Assembly (NCBI GenBank): GCA_003223645.1
Contig: QHVT01000019.1
Location: 1-64,000, forward strand
Direction: 5' to 3'
Source of the DNA: Acidobacteriota bacterium
Lineage (GTDB): Bacteria > Acidobacteriota > Thermoanaerobaculia > Gp7-AA8
Length of the DNA stretch: 64,000 nucleotides
Every line of letters begins with the position of its first letter. The first letter of the stretch is position 1. Under the pieces are notes generated by a model, which searched no databases, was not told the DNA's origin, and worked only from the letters and a program-made list of their open reading frames with translations. Position numbers and translations under genes: made by a program. Shown here piece by piece: positions 41,753 through 51,203 of this stretch.

Positions 41753-44043
41753 GGACCCGATACGCTCCACCACAACGCATTGAACACCAGCGGAAACGTC
41801 GCATGCGTCTGTCCGCGGTGCTGCGGACGAAAGCCGAACAGCACGATCTTTCCCTTACCATACGTCGTCGCGACCGCCGCCGCTTTGCGTGCGAGACGGC
41901 TGGCGCCTTCGATCCAGCCGGAGAGGAGCACGTCTTTCTCGTCGTCGGGATAGGTCGCGAGGACCCAGCGCTGGATGTCGGTGGCGGGCGCGGTGGTTTC
42001 GAAGGCGATCGCTTCGTCCTGGAAGGCGGCTACTTCGCTCGGCATGCCGGCAGTTACGGGATGGTCGGTGCGGATTTTGAGTCGCACGAGTGATCCCGGA
42101 TTCGAATACTCCTCGGCGCGCACGCCCGCGAGGGCGTTGCGGACGGGGATGTTGAACTCGTCGATCACGTAGTCGCAGGCGTTGCCGAAGGCGATGAGCG
42201 TTCCGCCGCCGTCGACAAATTTGCGTAGCGCGTCGGCACCGGCGTGCTCTAAGCCACCGCGGTATTCGGGCGGCATTTCTTCCTCGTACTTCATCCGCGT
42301 GTCGCCCGGTCGTTGTTTGCCGGTCGCGATGACGTCCTTCGGCTGATCGGCGAGGATGAGCGCATCGATGTCGGTGATGCCTTTCTGAATGTCTTGCGCG
42401 GTGAGCTGTTTCACCTGCACGCCATAGGTCTCGAGCACCCAGCGCGTCCATCCTTCATCCATCGACGCCTGCCACGACTTGTAGGTCGCGACGCGCGGTT
42501 TCTTCGCGAGCTTCTCGCCGCGCGCGATCACTTCTTTCATCGCCGGCTTGATCTCCGTCACGCGGGTCGTGCCCTGCGGCATCGCCGCCCGCTCGACGCG
42601 CACTCCCATCTGCAGCGGCAACGTCCACGTCGCAATGTCGTACGGGCGCAGGATGTCTTTACCGGGCTGCAGGCGGACTTCGGGATAGCGCTGCGGCTCC
42701 ATCATCTCTTCGACGAACTTCGAGTACGGCTGCGCGAGCGGGATCCAGTAGTCGCCGTTCGTCGCCTGCCGCACTTCGACGTTGTGCTCGTTCATCAGCC
42801 AGGCGAGATACTGCGCGGTTGGCCAGTCGCGCTGATCGTGCGGAATGCGATATGCCTCATCGCCGCCGTGCGCGATCGCGGCGCGCGCGCGTGCGAGCAG
42901 GTTGCGCTGCAGATCCACGGCGCGATCGGCGGCGGTTTCGAGCAGGGCGTCCGAGGCGATGCGCTCGTAGTCCATGACATCGCGGAGACGCCACCAGCCG
43001 CCTTTCCACGGATTCGGATGATTGATCGTCGCCTTGTAGTCGATGAGGCCCTTCGTGCCGCCGCGCAATTCACTCGGCTCGATGTACGTCGGCGTCGCGA
43101 CGCGCGGCGACGCGGTCTCGAGCAGCAGTCCCGTGACGTTCTTCCACCAGCCGGTGTTGCGTGTGCCGCCGAGCCAGTAGGCGTCGAAGGAATAGCCGTA
43201 AATCAACCCGCTCTTTTCCGCCTGCTCGAGACGGAACGCCATGTTCGATCCGATGAGATTCGCCTCGCGCCAGATCAGCGGATGGACGTCGGGATCGACG
43301 GGATCCGCGAACGGCGGGATGAACATGCGCGGACCTTCGGAGCCCATCTGATGCTCGTCGACGAACACCTGCGGGTTCCACTCCTTGTAAAGCGCGCGGT
43401 TCACGTTGCGCGTCTCGACCTGCGTGAGCATGTACCAGTCGCGGTTGTTGTCGTGGCCCGTGTAGTGGTGATAGATCCAGGGCAATCGTCCGCCCTCGTA
43501 CTTCGTGCCGACGTATTTGCGGTACCACTCCGTGACCATGATCTGCCCGTCGGGATTGAGCGACGGCACGAGCAGCAGCACGACGTTCTTCAAACGCCGC
43601 TTCGTCTCCGCGTCGTTCGCGGCCGCGAGATCGTGCGCCCACTCCATCGCCATCTGACTCGACGCGATCTCGGTCGCGTGGATGTTGCACGTGACGATGA
43701 CGATCGTTTTTCCTTCGTCGATGAGCTTCGCCGCGTCGACGTCCGACAACCCGCGCGGATCGGCGAGCCGCTTCGCGATCTCCTGCAATCGCGTTTTGTT
43801 GCGTAGATTCGCCTCGTCGGAGATGACGGCCATGAACATCTCTTCGCCGAGCGTCGTCTTGCCGAGGACCTCGTAGTCGACGCGCGGGGAGGCTTGGTCG
43901 AGCGCGCGGAAGTAATCGCGGATCTGGCGGTAGTCGGCGAGCACGCGATCCTTGCCGATGTCGAGTTTGAGGAAGGAGCTGGGTGCGGGGATCTGTGCGG
44001 ACAGCGGAAGCGTGAACGCGAGAGCGAGAAGCAGGCGTTTCAT
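41749..44043 (-). CDS. Secreted M14-family zinc carboxypeptidase-like protein
   Basis: 764 residues from ATG 44043 with a signal peptide (MKRLLLALAFTLPLSA). The zinc-binding motif of M14 is present as CNIHATEIASSQ (H122, E125), with the third ligand probably in YHHYTGHDNNRDWY or VDEHQMGSEG. The catalytic domain covers about 30-420. A long C-terminal part follows, including a glutamine-amidotransferase-like beta region (LRKFVDGGGTLIAFG) near 640 of the kind seen in large bacterial M14 proteins. Further upstream in-frame codons are encoded by the GGCAGAA hairpin and are rejected. It is divergent from the 5'-nucleotidase-like lipoprotein. Confidence 0.85.
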   Translation of the reverse strand: MKRLLLALAFTLPLSAQIPAPSSFLKLDIGKDRVLADYRQIRDYFRALDQASPRVDYEVLGKTTLGEEMFMAVISDEANLRNKTRLQEIAKRLADPRGLSDVDAAKLIDEGKTIVIVTCNIHATEIASSQMAMEWAHDLAAANDAETKRRLKNVVLLLVPSLNPDGQIMVTEWYRKYVGTKYEGGRLPWIYHHYTGHDNNRDWYMLTQVETRNVNRALYKEWNPQVFVDEHQMGSEGPRMFIPPFADPVDPDVHPLIWREANLIGSNMAFRLEQAEKSGLIYGYSFDAYWLGGTRNTGWWKNVTGLLLETASPRVATPTYIEPSELRGGTKGLIDYKATINHPNPWKGGWWRLRDVMDYERIASDALLETAADRAVDLQRNLLARARAAIAHGGDEAYRIPHDQRDWPTAQYLAWLMNEHNVEVRQATNGDYWIPLAQPYSKFVEEMMEPQRYPEVRLQPGKDILRPYDIATWTLPLQMGVRVERAAMPQGTTRVTEIKPAMKEVIARGEKLAKKPRVATYKSWQASMDEGWTRWVLETYGVQVKQLTAQDIQKGITDIDALILADQPKDVIATGKQRPGDTRMKYEEEMPPEYRGGLEHAGADALRKFVDGGGTLIAFGNACDYVIDEFNIPVRNALAGVRAEEYSNPGSLVRLKIRTDHPVTAGMPSEVAAFQDEAIAFETTAPATDIQRWVLATYPDDEKDVLLSGWIEGASRLARKAAAVATTYGKGKIVLFGFRPQHRGQTHATFPLVFNALWWSVSGP

Positions 44044-44057
44044 GGCGCGCGGGATTA

Positions 44058-44165
44058 TGAAGGCAGAAGGCAGAAGGCAGAAGGCAGAACGTAGAATGGT
44101 GGCGATGAGAATGCGCCGACCGTTTCTCACTTCTGCCTTCTGCCTTCTGCCTTCTGCCTTGATCT
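44058..44165. repeat. Hairpin built of 7-nt units (GGCAGAA family), overlapping a signal-peptide coding region
   Basis: Left arm: tandem GGCAGAA units at 44062-44088. Right arm: four tandem TTCTGCC units at 44131-44159. The right arm is read in frame by the nucleotidase-like gene and encodes its signal-peptide core (S-A-F-C-L-L-P-S-A-L). The left arm lies in the gap between the divergent genes. Confidence 0.85.
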
Positions 44166-45658
44166 TCCTGACTGCCTGCGCGACCGTTCCCCCCGCCCCC
44201 GCCCATTTCAAAATTCTCCAGCTCAACGACGTCTACAAAATCGAAGGCCTCGAAGGCGGACAAAGCGGCGGACTGGCGCGCGTGCGTACGCTGCGCAAGC
44301 ATCTCGAGTCGGACGGCTCGCCGGTGCTCGTACTGCACGCGGGCGACGCGTTGTATCCGTCGTTGATGAGCAAGTATCTCGAAGCGAAGCCGATGGTCGA
44401 CGTGATGAATCTGCTGGACGGCGACTCGACGGCGAACGATCACAACTTCATCATCGTGTTCGGCAATCACGAGTTCGACAAGAGCGATCCGACGATTCTC
44501 CTCGACCGCGTCAAGGAGTCGCAGTTTCAGTGGATCTCGACGAACTCCGTCTACTGCAATCCCAACTGCGATCAGAAGTTTCCCGGCGTTCCCGAGCTCT
44601 ACGTCGAAGACGTCGGCGGCGTGAAGGTCGGCTTCATGGGACTGCTGTATCCGCTGCAGAACAAATACGCGCGCACGACCGACGTGATCGACGCGGCGAG
44701 GGACGCCGCGAATGTGCTGCGCGAGCAGATGGGCGCGCGCGTAGTCATCGCCATCACGCACGAGGACATGCCGGACGACGTGAAGCTCGTGCAGGCGCTG
44801 CCGGGAATCAACATCGTCATCGGCGGCCACGATCATCTCTTCATGCAGCAGCGAGTCGAGAACACGTGGATCGCGAAGGCGGACGCCGACGCGAAAAGTG
44901 TGATCGTATGGGACGTGATCGTGCCGCCGCACGGCCCGGTGCAAACGACGCCGCTGCGCGTCGTGCTCGATTCAACCGTGCCGAAAGACCCGGCAGTCGA
45001 TGCCGTGGTGCAGAAGTGGATGGGCGCGCTGTCGGACAAGCTCGGCGGCAATGACACGCTCGGCTACACGAAGAACCTGCTCGAAGGCGTCGAGCCCGCG
45101 GTGCGCGGACGCGAGACCGCCCTCGGCAATCTCCTCGCCGACGTCATGAGCGCGCAGATGCAGACCGACGTCGCGGTCATCAACGGCGGCTCGATCCGCA
45201 TCAACGACAACATCCCGCCCGGTCCGATCACGAAGTACGACATGGAAGGGATTTTTTATTACACGAACAAACTCGTGGCCTGCAACGTCACGGGACAACA
45301 GCTCCTCGACATGCTGCGCAATTCCGTCTCGCGCGTCGACGCCGGCGACGGCCGCTTCCTGCAAGTCTCCGGAATCAAATTCAAATACCACCCGCAAAAC
45401 GGCGCGTTCGTCGTGAATGCGAACGACGTCGAAGTCGGCGGCAAGCCGCTTGACGTCAACGCCACCTACACCCTCGGCATCATCGACTTCATGTACACAC
45501 GCGGCACCGAAGACGGCTACATGCTTTTCTCCGACGCCAATCGTCCGCCGAAAGTGAACACCGATCGCGAGGCGGATTTACGCGCGATGGTCGAGTCGTA
45601 CATTCGCAGGGTGGGGACGGTCGACACGGACATCGAAGGCAGAATCGTGCGGCAATAG
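44105..45658 (+). CDS. 5'-nucleotidase/metallophosphatase-like lipoprotein
   Basis: 517 residues from ATG 44105 (another ATG two codons later). The signal is MRMRRPFLTSAFCLLPSALI followed by FLTAC, a lipobox with Cys25. The metallophosphatase domain has LQLNDVYKIEG, LHAGDALYPS, VFGNHEFDKSD, ITHEDMP and GGHDHLFMQ. The C-terminal 5'-nucleotidase domain contains GNLLADVM, NGGSIRIND and the ending YMLFSDANRPP. In the first metal motif the usual His of N-D-x-H is Tyr (N-D-V-Y), a variant seen in some family members that may alter metal binding. It would act in the periplasm on nucleotides or UDP-sugars. The hydrophobic core of the signal is encoded by a hairpin repeat. Confidence 0.87.
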   Translation: MRMRRPFLTSAFCLLPSALIFLTACATVPPAPAHFKILQLNDVYKIEGLEGGQSGGLARVRTLRKHLESDGSPVLVLHAGDALYPSLMSKYLEAKPMVDVMNLLDGDSTANDHNFIIVFGNHEFDKSDPTILLDRVKESQFQWISTNSVYCNPNCDQKFPGVPELYVEDVGGVKVGFMGLLYPLQNKYARTTDVIDAARDAANVLREQMGARVVIAITHEDMPDDVKLVQALPGINIVIGGHDHLFMQQRVENTWIAKADADAKSVIVWDVIVPPHGPVQTTPLRVVLDSTVPKDPAVDAVVQKWMGALSDKLGGNDTLGYTKNLLEGVEPAVRGRETALGNLLADVMSAQMQTDVAVINGGSIRINDNIPPGPITKYDMEGIFYYTNKLVACNVTGQQLLDMLRNSVSRVDAGDGRFLQVSGIKFKYHPQNGAFVVNANDVEVGGKPLDVNATYTLGIIDFMYTRGTEDGYMLFSDANRPPKVNTDREADLRAMVESYIRRVGTVDTDIEGRIVRQ

Positions 45659-45713
45659 TCGCCTCGTGCTTTTCAAGATTGAATCTATACGTTGCAATGA
45701 CAAGCCCCTCATC

Positions 45714-45832
45714 CGTCGCTTCGCGACACCTTCTCCCCGCACGCGGGGAGAAGGGCCACTTGGCAGCAGTCTCGTTTGTTGCCCCTCGCCCCGCGACGCG
45801 GGGAGAGGGTGGCCGAAGGCCGGGTGAGGGGG
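45714..45832. repeat. Palindromic repeat of the CCCTCATCCG/CTTCTCCCCGC type
   Basis: Left arm CCCCTCATCCG...ACCTTCTCCCCGC, right arm GCGGGGAGAGGGTGGCCG...GGGTGAGGGG. It has the same family and two-arm form as 15308-15484, but contains no gene. It lies between the nucleotidase-like gene and the LolC/E-type permease. Confidence 0.8.
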
Positions 45833-45854
45833 TGTGCCCGATCGGAGACTATGA

Positions 45855-47078
45855 ATGAACCTCTCCCGCGCCATCGCCTGGCGCTATCTCCGACGTCCGA
45901 CCGATGCGCTGATCTCCGCCGTCGGCGTCGTCTCCATTCTCGGCCTTGTGATCGGCGTGATGGCGCTCGTCATCTCGATGGCGCTGATGACCGGCTATCG
46001 CGACGATCTTCAGAAAAAACTTCTCGGCGGCAACGCGGAGATCTTCGTTTACTCCGTCGGTGCGCCGATGACCGATCCCGCGCCGGTGATCAAGGTCGTG
46101 AAGAGTGTGCCCGGTGTCGCCGAAGCGTCGCCGGTGCTTTTTCAACACGCTGTCGTGACGACGGAGTCGAACACGACCGGCTCGGAAGTGATGATGAAGG
46201 GCATCGAGCCGACGCGCTGGCGCGACTCGCCGATGCTTTCGAAGATCGTCGGGCCGTCGCATCGCTTCGAAACGCGCGAAGGAGAGCAGGGCGTCGCGCT
46301 CGGAAAATATCTGGCGACGAAGCTTGGCGTGAAAGCGGGCGAGGCGATCAGCGTCACCGTTCCTTCAGTCGAGCAGGATCACCTTATGCCGCGCACATCG
46401 ACGTTCGTCGTCACGAACATCTTCGCGACCGGCTTCTACGAGTTCGACGCACGATGGATGTTCGTCGATCTCGCCGAGTCGCGGGAACTGTTCGGAATGC
46501 GCAGCGCGGCGAATTTGCTCGAGGTGAAGCTCGCGCCGCGCGCCGATCTCGATCGCGTGATGCATGACATCGAACAGGTCACCGATCGGCGGTACGCGGT
46601 CAGCGACTGGCGCGAGATGAACAAGCAGCTCTTCTCGATGCTGCGCTTCCAGCAGCTCGTGCTGTTCATCGTCATCGGACTGATCGTGTTCGTGTCGACG
46701 TTCAACATCGTCTCGACGCTGATCATGACGGTGCATGAGAAGCGCCGCGAGATCGGCATCCTCACGTCGATGGGCGCGCAAGGCTCGATGGTGCGGCGCG
46801 TGTTCATCTGGTACGGCACGATGGTCGGCATCGCCGGCACCGCCACCGGCGTGATCCTCGGCTCGCTGGTGTGCTGGATCATCACGCGCTACGAGCTCGT
46901 GTCGTTCCCGCCGGAGATCGCCGAGGTGTACTTCGTGTCGTCGATCCCGTTCATCATCGACGCGCGCTGGCTCGCGATCATCGCCGGCTTCTCGATCATC
47001 GTCTCGTTTCTCGCGACGATCATCCCCAGCATGCGCGCGGCGCGACTGAATCCGGTCGAAGCGTTGCGATACGAGTAG
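45855..47078 (+). CDS. Lipoprotein-releasing ABC transporter permease (LolC/LolE family)
   Basis: 407 residues: an N-terminal membrane helix (GVVSILGLVIGVMALVISMAL), a large periplasmic MacB-like domain (GNAEIFVYSVG to about 270), then three helices (LVLFIVIGLIVFVSTFNIVS, MVGIAGTATGVILGSLVCWI, WLAIIAGFSIIVSFLATII) and the ending AARLNPVEALRYE typical of FtsX-like permeases. The coupling motif HEKRREIGILTSMGAQ is present. It would extract mature lipoproteins from the inner membrane. No ATPase (LolD) is adjacent. CGGAGA about 7 nt upstream is the ribosome-binding site. Confidence 0.88.
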   Translation: MNLSRAIAWRYLRRPTDALISAVGVVSILGLVIGVMALVISMALMTGYRDDLQKKLLGGNAEIFVYSVGAPMTDPAPVIKVVKSVPGVAEASPVLFQHAVVTTESNTTGSEVMMKGIEPTRWRDSPMLSKIVGPSHRFETREGEQGVALGKYLATKLGVKAGEAISVTVPSVEQDHLMPRTSTFVVTNIFATGFYEFDARWMFVDLAESRELFGMRSAANLLEVKLAPRADLDRVMHDIEQVTDRRYAVSDWREMNKQLFSMLRFQQLVLFIVIGLIVFVSTFNIVSTLIMTVHEKRREIGILTSMGAQGSMVRRVFIWYGTMVGIAGTATGVILGSLVCWIITRYELVSFPPEIAEVYFVSSIPFIIDARWLAIIAGFSIIVSFLATIIPSMRAARLNPVEALRYE

Positions 47079-47079
47079 A

Positions 47080-47197
47080 GGCGCAGAGGCTCAAAGGCGC
47101 AGAGGCTCAAAGGCGCAGAGGCTCAAAGGCGCAGAGGCTCATAGTGAAAACCTATGAGCCCATGAGCCCATGAGCCTGTGAGCCCATGAGCCTCTGA
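47080..47197. repeat. Hairpin built of 8-nt units (GGCTCATA/GGCGCAGA family)
   Basis: Left arm: about seven units alternating AGGCGCAG and AGGCTCAA, ending AGGCTCAT. Right arm: units ATGAGCCC, ATGAGCCC, ATGAGCCT, GTGAGCCC, ATGAGCCT. It occupies the gap between the LolC/E-type gene and carA. Confidence 0.75.
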
Positions 47198-47218
47198 TGG
47201 TAGGATCGCATCGGGTTC

Positions 47219-48316
47219 ATGACTGCCGCCAAACTGGTGCTCGAAGACGGTACGGTGTACGCGGGGGAGTCGTTCGGCTCGACCGCGGACGCGATCGGCG
47301 AAGTGGTTTTCAACACGTCGCTCACGGGCTATCAGGAAATCGCCACCGATCCGTCGTATCGGTTTCAGATCGTGGTGATGACGTACCCGCACATCGGCAA
47401 CTACGGCGTCGAATCCGCCGTCGAGCAGAGCGAGGAGCCGCAGGTCGCTGGCTTCGTCGTGCGCGACGCGATCGCGGAGCCGTCGAGCGCGCACGCGGAG
47501 ATGTCCCTCGGTGACTATTTCGAGCGCAGCAGGATCTCCGCGATCTCCGGCGTTGACACGCGCGCGCTGACGCGGAAGATTCGCACCGAGGGTGCGATGC
47601 GCGGGATGATCACCAGCGACGAGGCGCGGTCGGTCGACTCGATCGTTGCCGAGCTGCGGAACGCGCCGTCGATGTCGGGACTCGATCTCGTGCAGCGTGT
47701 GACCGCGCTGCGCCCCTATCCGTTCGACGAGCGTCCGTCGGAACTGCGGCGACGCGTCGCCGTGTACGACTTCGGCGTGAAGCGTGACATTCTCCGCCAG
47801 CTGACGCGGCAGGGCTGCGACGTGACGATCTATCCCGCGACGACGCACGCCGACGAGATCATCAATCGCCAGTACGACGGCGTGCTGCTGTCGAACGGTC
47901 CCGGCGATCCCGAGCCCGTCACGTACGCGCAGGAAAACATCCGCCATCTCGTCGGGAAGCTCCCGATCTTCGGCATCTGCCTCGGCCACCAGCTCCTCGG
48001 ACTCGCGCTAGGTGGCCGCACCTACAAACTGAAGTTCGGACATCGCGGCGGCAATCATCCCGTCAAGGATCTGCGCAATGGACGCGTCGAGATCACGGCG
48101 CAGAATCACGGCTTCTCCGTCGATCCCGACTCGCTCAGCGAAAACGACGTCGAGTTCACGCACATTAATCTCAATGACCAGACGCTCGAAGGCTTCCGTC
48201 ATCGGCGCGAGCCGGTCGTCGCCGTCCAATATCACCCCGAGGCTGCGCCGGGACCGCATGACTCGTTCTATCTGTTCAACGACTTCATGCAGATGATGGA
48301 CGATTGGAAGAAGTAG
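47219..48316 (+). CDS. carA: Carbamoyl-phosphate synthase small subunit (glutamine amidotransferase)
   Basis: 365 residues. The N-terminal CPSase small-chain domain (LVLEDGTVYAGESFG, FNTSLTGYQEIATDPSY, SGVDTRALTRKIRTEGAM) is followed by a class I glutaminase. The nucleophile is C254 in FGICLGHQLL, and the catalytic pair is H339 and E341 in VQYHPEAAPGP. It supplies ammonia to CarB for carbamoyl phosphate, used for pyrimidines and arginine. The large subunit (carB) does not follow: the next gene is convergent and ends 71 nt away. The family length (about 380) is normal. Confidence 0.96.
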   Translation: MTAAKLVLEDGTVYAGESFGSTADAIGEVVFNTSLTGYQEIATDPSYRFQIVVMTYPHIGNYGVESAVEQSEEPQVAGFVVRDAIAEPSSAHAEMSLGDYFERSRISAISGVDTRALTRKIRTEGAMRGMITSDEARSVDSIVAELRNAPSMSGLDLVQRVTALRPYPFDERPSELRRRVAVYDFGVKRDILRQLTRQGCDVTIYPATTHADEIINRQYDGVLLSNGPGDPEPVTYAQENIRHLVGKLPIFGICLGHQLLGLALGGRTYKLKFGHRGGNHPVKDLRNGRVEITAQNHGFSVDPDSLSENDVEFTHINLNDQTLEGFRHRREPVVAVQYHPEAAPGPHDSFYLFNDFMQMMDDWKK

Positions 48317-48386
48317 TTGCGCGGTTGCGCAGTCTCGCGGTTACGCAGCGCCGCGCAACCGAGCGACCGAGTCACTGCGCAACCGA
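48317..48386. repeat. Hairpin built of 8-nt units (GCGCAACC family) filling a convergent gap
   Basis: Left arm TTGCGCGGTTGCGC...GCGGTTACGC; right arm CGCGCAACC, GAGCGACC, GAGTCACT, GCGCAACC. It starts at the carA stop and ends at the mutase stop, so it is the entire intergenic region of two convergent genes. It is a likely bidirectional terminator. Confidence 0.75.
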
Positions 48387-48387
48387 A

Positions 48388-49950
48388 TCAAATCGCCTGC
48401 TCCGTGTGCTCGCCGAACGTGCGCTTGAGCGTCGACACGATCTCGCCGACCGTGCATTCGTTGCGCACTGCGTCGACGATGAAAGGCATCAGGTTCGCTC
48501 CGTCGCGCGCGGCGGCGTCGAGCGATGCGAGCGTGCGCTGCCAGTCGTTCGTGCGAGTCTCGCGGAACGATAGCAGCCGCGCGACCTGATCGCGTTCGAC
48601 GCTCTCGTCGATCATGAGAATCGGCAGCGTGGCGCTCTCGTTTTCCACGAAATCATTGACGCCGACGACGATCGCGTTCTTCGACTCCAGCGCACGCTGC
48701 GCTGCGTACGCGGAGTCGCCGATCTCGTGCTGCATGAAGCCCGACTCGATTGAAGCCATCGCGCCGCCCATCTTGTCGATCTTCTCGATCAGCGCTCGCG
48801 CGTCGCGCTCGATGTCCAGCGTCATCGCCTCGATCGCGTACGAGCCCGCGAGCGGATCGGCCGTCGACGGAACTCCCGTCTCGTGCGCGAGGATCTGCTG
48901 CGTGCGCAGCGCGATCTTCACCGACTCTTCCGTCGGCAGCGCCAGCGCTTCGTCGCGCGAGTTTGTGTGCAGCGATTGGCAGCCGCCGAGGACCGCGGCC
49001 AGTGCTTGATAGGCTACGCGGATCACGTTGTTCTCCGGCTGCTGCGCGGTGAGCGTCGAGCCGGCGGTCTGCGCGTGGAATCGCAGCGCCAGCGAGCGCG
49101 CGTTCTTCGGCGCGTAGCGTTCCTTCATCAGCGTCGCCCACAATTTGCGCGCGGCGCGGAACTTCGCGACTTCTTCCAGAAAATCGTTGTGCGCGTTGAA
49201 GAAGAACGAGATGCGGGGCGCGAACGTGTCGACGTCGAGGCCGCGCTCGACCGCCGCCTGCACGTACTGCAAACCGTTCGCGAGCGTGAACGCGACTTCC
49301 TGCACCGCCGTCGATCCCGCCTCGCGGATGTGATAGCCGGAAACGGAGATCGTGTTCCAGCGCGGCACGTGCTGCGCGCAGAACTCGAAGATGTCGGTGA
49401 CGATGCGCAGCGACGGCGCGGGCGGGAAGATGTACGTTCCGCGCGCCGCGTACTCCTTGAGGATGTCGTTCTGAATCGTGCCGCCCAGCTTCGACCAGTC
49501 GGTGCCGCGCCGCTCTGCGACGACGAGCAGCAGCGCGAGCAGGATCGACGCCGGCGCGTTGATCGTCATCGAGATCGACACCTTGTCGAGCGGAATCGCG
49601 TCGAGCAGCATCTCCATGTCGGCGATCGAGTCGATCGCCACGCCGACTTTTCCGACCTCGCCACGCGCGCGCACATCATCCGAGTCCATCCCGATCTGCG
49701 TCGGTAGATCGAATGCGACCGAGAGTCCCGTCGTCCCGCGCTCGAGGAGGTATCGATAGCGGCGGTTCGACTCCGCCGCCGTCGAGAATCCGGCGTACTG
49801 CCGCATCGTCCAGAGCTTTCCGCGATACATCGAGGCCTGGGGCCCGCGCGTGAACGGGAACTTGCCTGGATCAGTCAGGTCGCGCGTTTCATCGAAGTTC
49901 CGTTCAGCGAGATCGCGCGCGGAGTAGAAGACGGGACGGTCGCTGGTCAT
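48388..49950 (-). CDS. Acyl-CoA mutase large subunit (methylmalonyl-CoA mutase family)
   Basis: 520 residues from ATG 49950. TIM-barrel N-terminal domain: [68 protein letters not shown] and [17 protein letters not shown]. The C-terminal B12-binding domain is absent, so it needs a separate small subunit, which is not in this window. Methylmalonyl-CoA mutases usually have A-T-H-R-G-Y-D-S-D after AFDL, and the Arg there contacts the carboxylate. Here P-T-Q-I-G-M-D-S-D replaces it, so the substrate may be isobutyryl-, ethylmalonyl- or 2-hydroxyisobutyryl-CoA. TAAACT lies 7 nt before the ATG, so the mRNA is probably leaderless. Confidence 0.85.
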   Translation of the reverse strand: MTSDRPVFYSARDLAERNFDETRDLTDPGKFPFTRGPQASMYRGKLWTMRQYAGFSTAAESNRRYRYLLERGTTGLSVAFDLPTQIGMDSDDVRARGEVGKVGVAIDSIADMEMLLDAIPLDKVSISMTINAPASILLALLLVVAERRGTDWSKLGGTIQNDILKEYAARGTYIFPPAPSLRIVTDIFEFCAQHVPRWNTISVSGYHIREAGSTAVQEVAFTLANGLQYVQAAVERGLDVDTFAPRISFFFNAHNDFLEEVAKFRAARKLWATLMKERYAPKNARSLALRFHAQTAGSTLTAQQPENNVIRVAYQALAAVLGGCQSLHTNSRDEALALPTEESVKIALRTQQILAHETGVPSTADPLAGSYAIEAMTLDIERDARALIEKIDKMGGAMASIESGFMQHEIGDSAYAAQRALESKNAIVVGVNDFVENESATLPILMIDESVERDQVARLLSFRETRTNDWQRTLASLDAAARDGANLMPFIVDAVRNECTVGEIVSTLKRTFGEHTEQAI

Positions 49951-49965
49951 CGGTGGGAGTTTACT

Positions 49966-50027
49966 GGTTGCGCGGTCGCGCAGTGCCGCGCAACCGCGCA
50001 ACCGCGTAACTGCGCAACCGCTATAAT
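49966..50027 (+). promoter_or_regulatory. 8-nt-unit hairpin (GCGCAACC family) abutting a TATAAT box
   Basis: Hairpin 49966-50020 (GGTTGCGCGGTCGCGC against tandem GCGCAACC units) is followed at once by TATAAT at 50022-50027, 13 nt before the ATG of the DUF4388 gene. The hairpin occupies the position of a -35 element, and no TTGACA-like sequence is seen. It lies between the divergent mutase and DUF4388 genes. Confidence 0.55.
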
Positions 50028-50040
50028 CCGTCACCCTTCG

Positions 50041-51195
50041 ATGGCCCTTTCCGGCAACCTCAAAACGATGCTCCCCGGGGACTTGCTGCAGTGGCTCAGC
50101 CTCGGGCAGAAGAGCGGAACGCTCGTGATCTCCAACAAGCGCGTCGAGAAGAAGATCTTCTTCCGCCACGGCCGCGTGATCTCCTCCGCGTCGAACGATC
50201 CGCGCGAGTACCTCGGGCAGTTCCTCATGAGCCACGGCTACCTTACCGAGCCGGAGCTGAAAAAGGCGATGGAAGTGCAGATGCACTCCGGCATCCTGCT
50301 GGGGAAAATCCTGGTGATGATCGATGTCATCAGCGAAGAAGATCTGCAGCGCCTGATGCGCCGCAAAGCGGAGGAGGAGATCTACGACATCTTTCTCTGG
50401 ACCGACGGCGACTTCTATTTCGTCGACGACGAGCTGCCGCAGATGGAGATGATCCCGCTGCAGGTCGACGTCACCGGCATCATCATGGAAGGCACGCGGC
50501 GCGTCGACGAATGGCAGCGCATCCGCGAGCTCGTGCCGAACCAGGGCGTGATCCCGGTGCCGGTGAAGGAAGTCGACTACACCGATCTCGAAGAAGTGGA
50601 AGAGCCGATCGTCCGCGCGATCGACGGCAAGCGCACCATCGCCGACATCGTGCTCGAGAGCCGCTCGTCCGAGTTCGTCGTGTCGTCGACGGTCTACACG
50701 CTCGTGCGCCACGGCTTTGCCAATCTCGTCGATCCGGACACGCAGAAGATGGCCAGGATCACCGAGGAGATGGTCGTGGCAGCGGCGGTGGTGCCGGCGG
50801 AGTTCAGCGAAGTGGACGAGATCCAGTCGCTGCTCAATGCCGCGCAAGCCGCGCTGAAAATCCGCGACTACGAAAAGACGCAGCGCCTTTTGCGCGCCGC
50901 GCAAAACCTCGACCCCAACCACGCGCGCGTCCGCTCCGCGATCAAAGGCGCCGAGACGGTCATCCTCGGCGAGCTCCGTACTCAGGGTGTGATGGACGCG
51001 AAAGTGCCGAAAGTCGCGAAGTCACTCGACGAAATCACGGAGATGAATTTCTCCCCGAACGAAGGCTTCATCCTCTCGCGCATCAACGGCACGTGGGACA
51101 TCGGGTCGTTGATCAAGATCAGTCCCATTCGCGAGACCGACGCGATGCTGATCTTTCACAAGTTGTGGCGGGACGGGATCATTGCTTTGGAGTGA
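50041..51195 (+). CDS. DUF4388 (PATAN-like) protein with TPR-like C-terminus
   Basis: 384 residues. The N-terminal DUF4388 domain ([56 protein letters not shown]) is followed by a GSPE_N-like helical part ([21 protein letters not shown]). Then come a winged-helix-like block ([19 protein letters not shown]), a single TPR-like hairpin ([20 protein letters not shown]) and a second helical domain near the end ([18 protein letters not shown]). Such proteins occur with gliding motility and signalling systems, and PATAN domains bind response regulators. A second DUF4388 protein is at 57761. Confidence 0.78.
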   Translation: MALSGNLKTMLPGDLLQWLSLGQKSGTLVISNKRVEKKIFFRHGRVISSASNDPREYLGQFLMSHGYLTEPELKKAMEVQMHSGILLGKILVMIDVISEEDLQRLMRRKAEEEIYDIFLWTDGDFYFVDDELPQMEMIPLQVDVTGIIMEGTRRVDEWQRIRELVPNQGVIPVPVKEVDYTDLEEVEEPIVRAIDGKRTIADIVLESRSSEFVVSSTVYTLVRHGFANLVDPDTQKMARITEEMVVAAAVVPAEFSEVDEIQSLLNAAQAALKIRDYEKTQRLLRAAQNLDPNHARVRSAIKGAETVILGELRTQGVMDAKVPKVAKSLDEITEMNFSPNEGFILSRINGTWDIGSLIKISPIRETDAMLIFHKLWRDGIIALE

Positions 51196-51203
51196 GGCCG
51201 CCG

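Noticed and set aside
42313-43806. Plus-strand frame opposite the M14 peptidase
   Set aside because: Shadow translation; the zinc motif and signal peptide lie on the minus strand.
44044-44226. A 61-residue N-terminal extension of the M14 peptidase with S-A-F-C-L-L-P-S-A-F
   Set aside because: It is the antisense reading of the hairpin and of the divergent gene; a normal signal peptide begins at ATG 44043.
49951-50922. A 5' extension of the mutase gene (additional 324 residues)
   Set aside because: It reads antisense through the DUF4388 gene and a hairpin; the conserved mutase sequence begins at ATG 49950.
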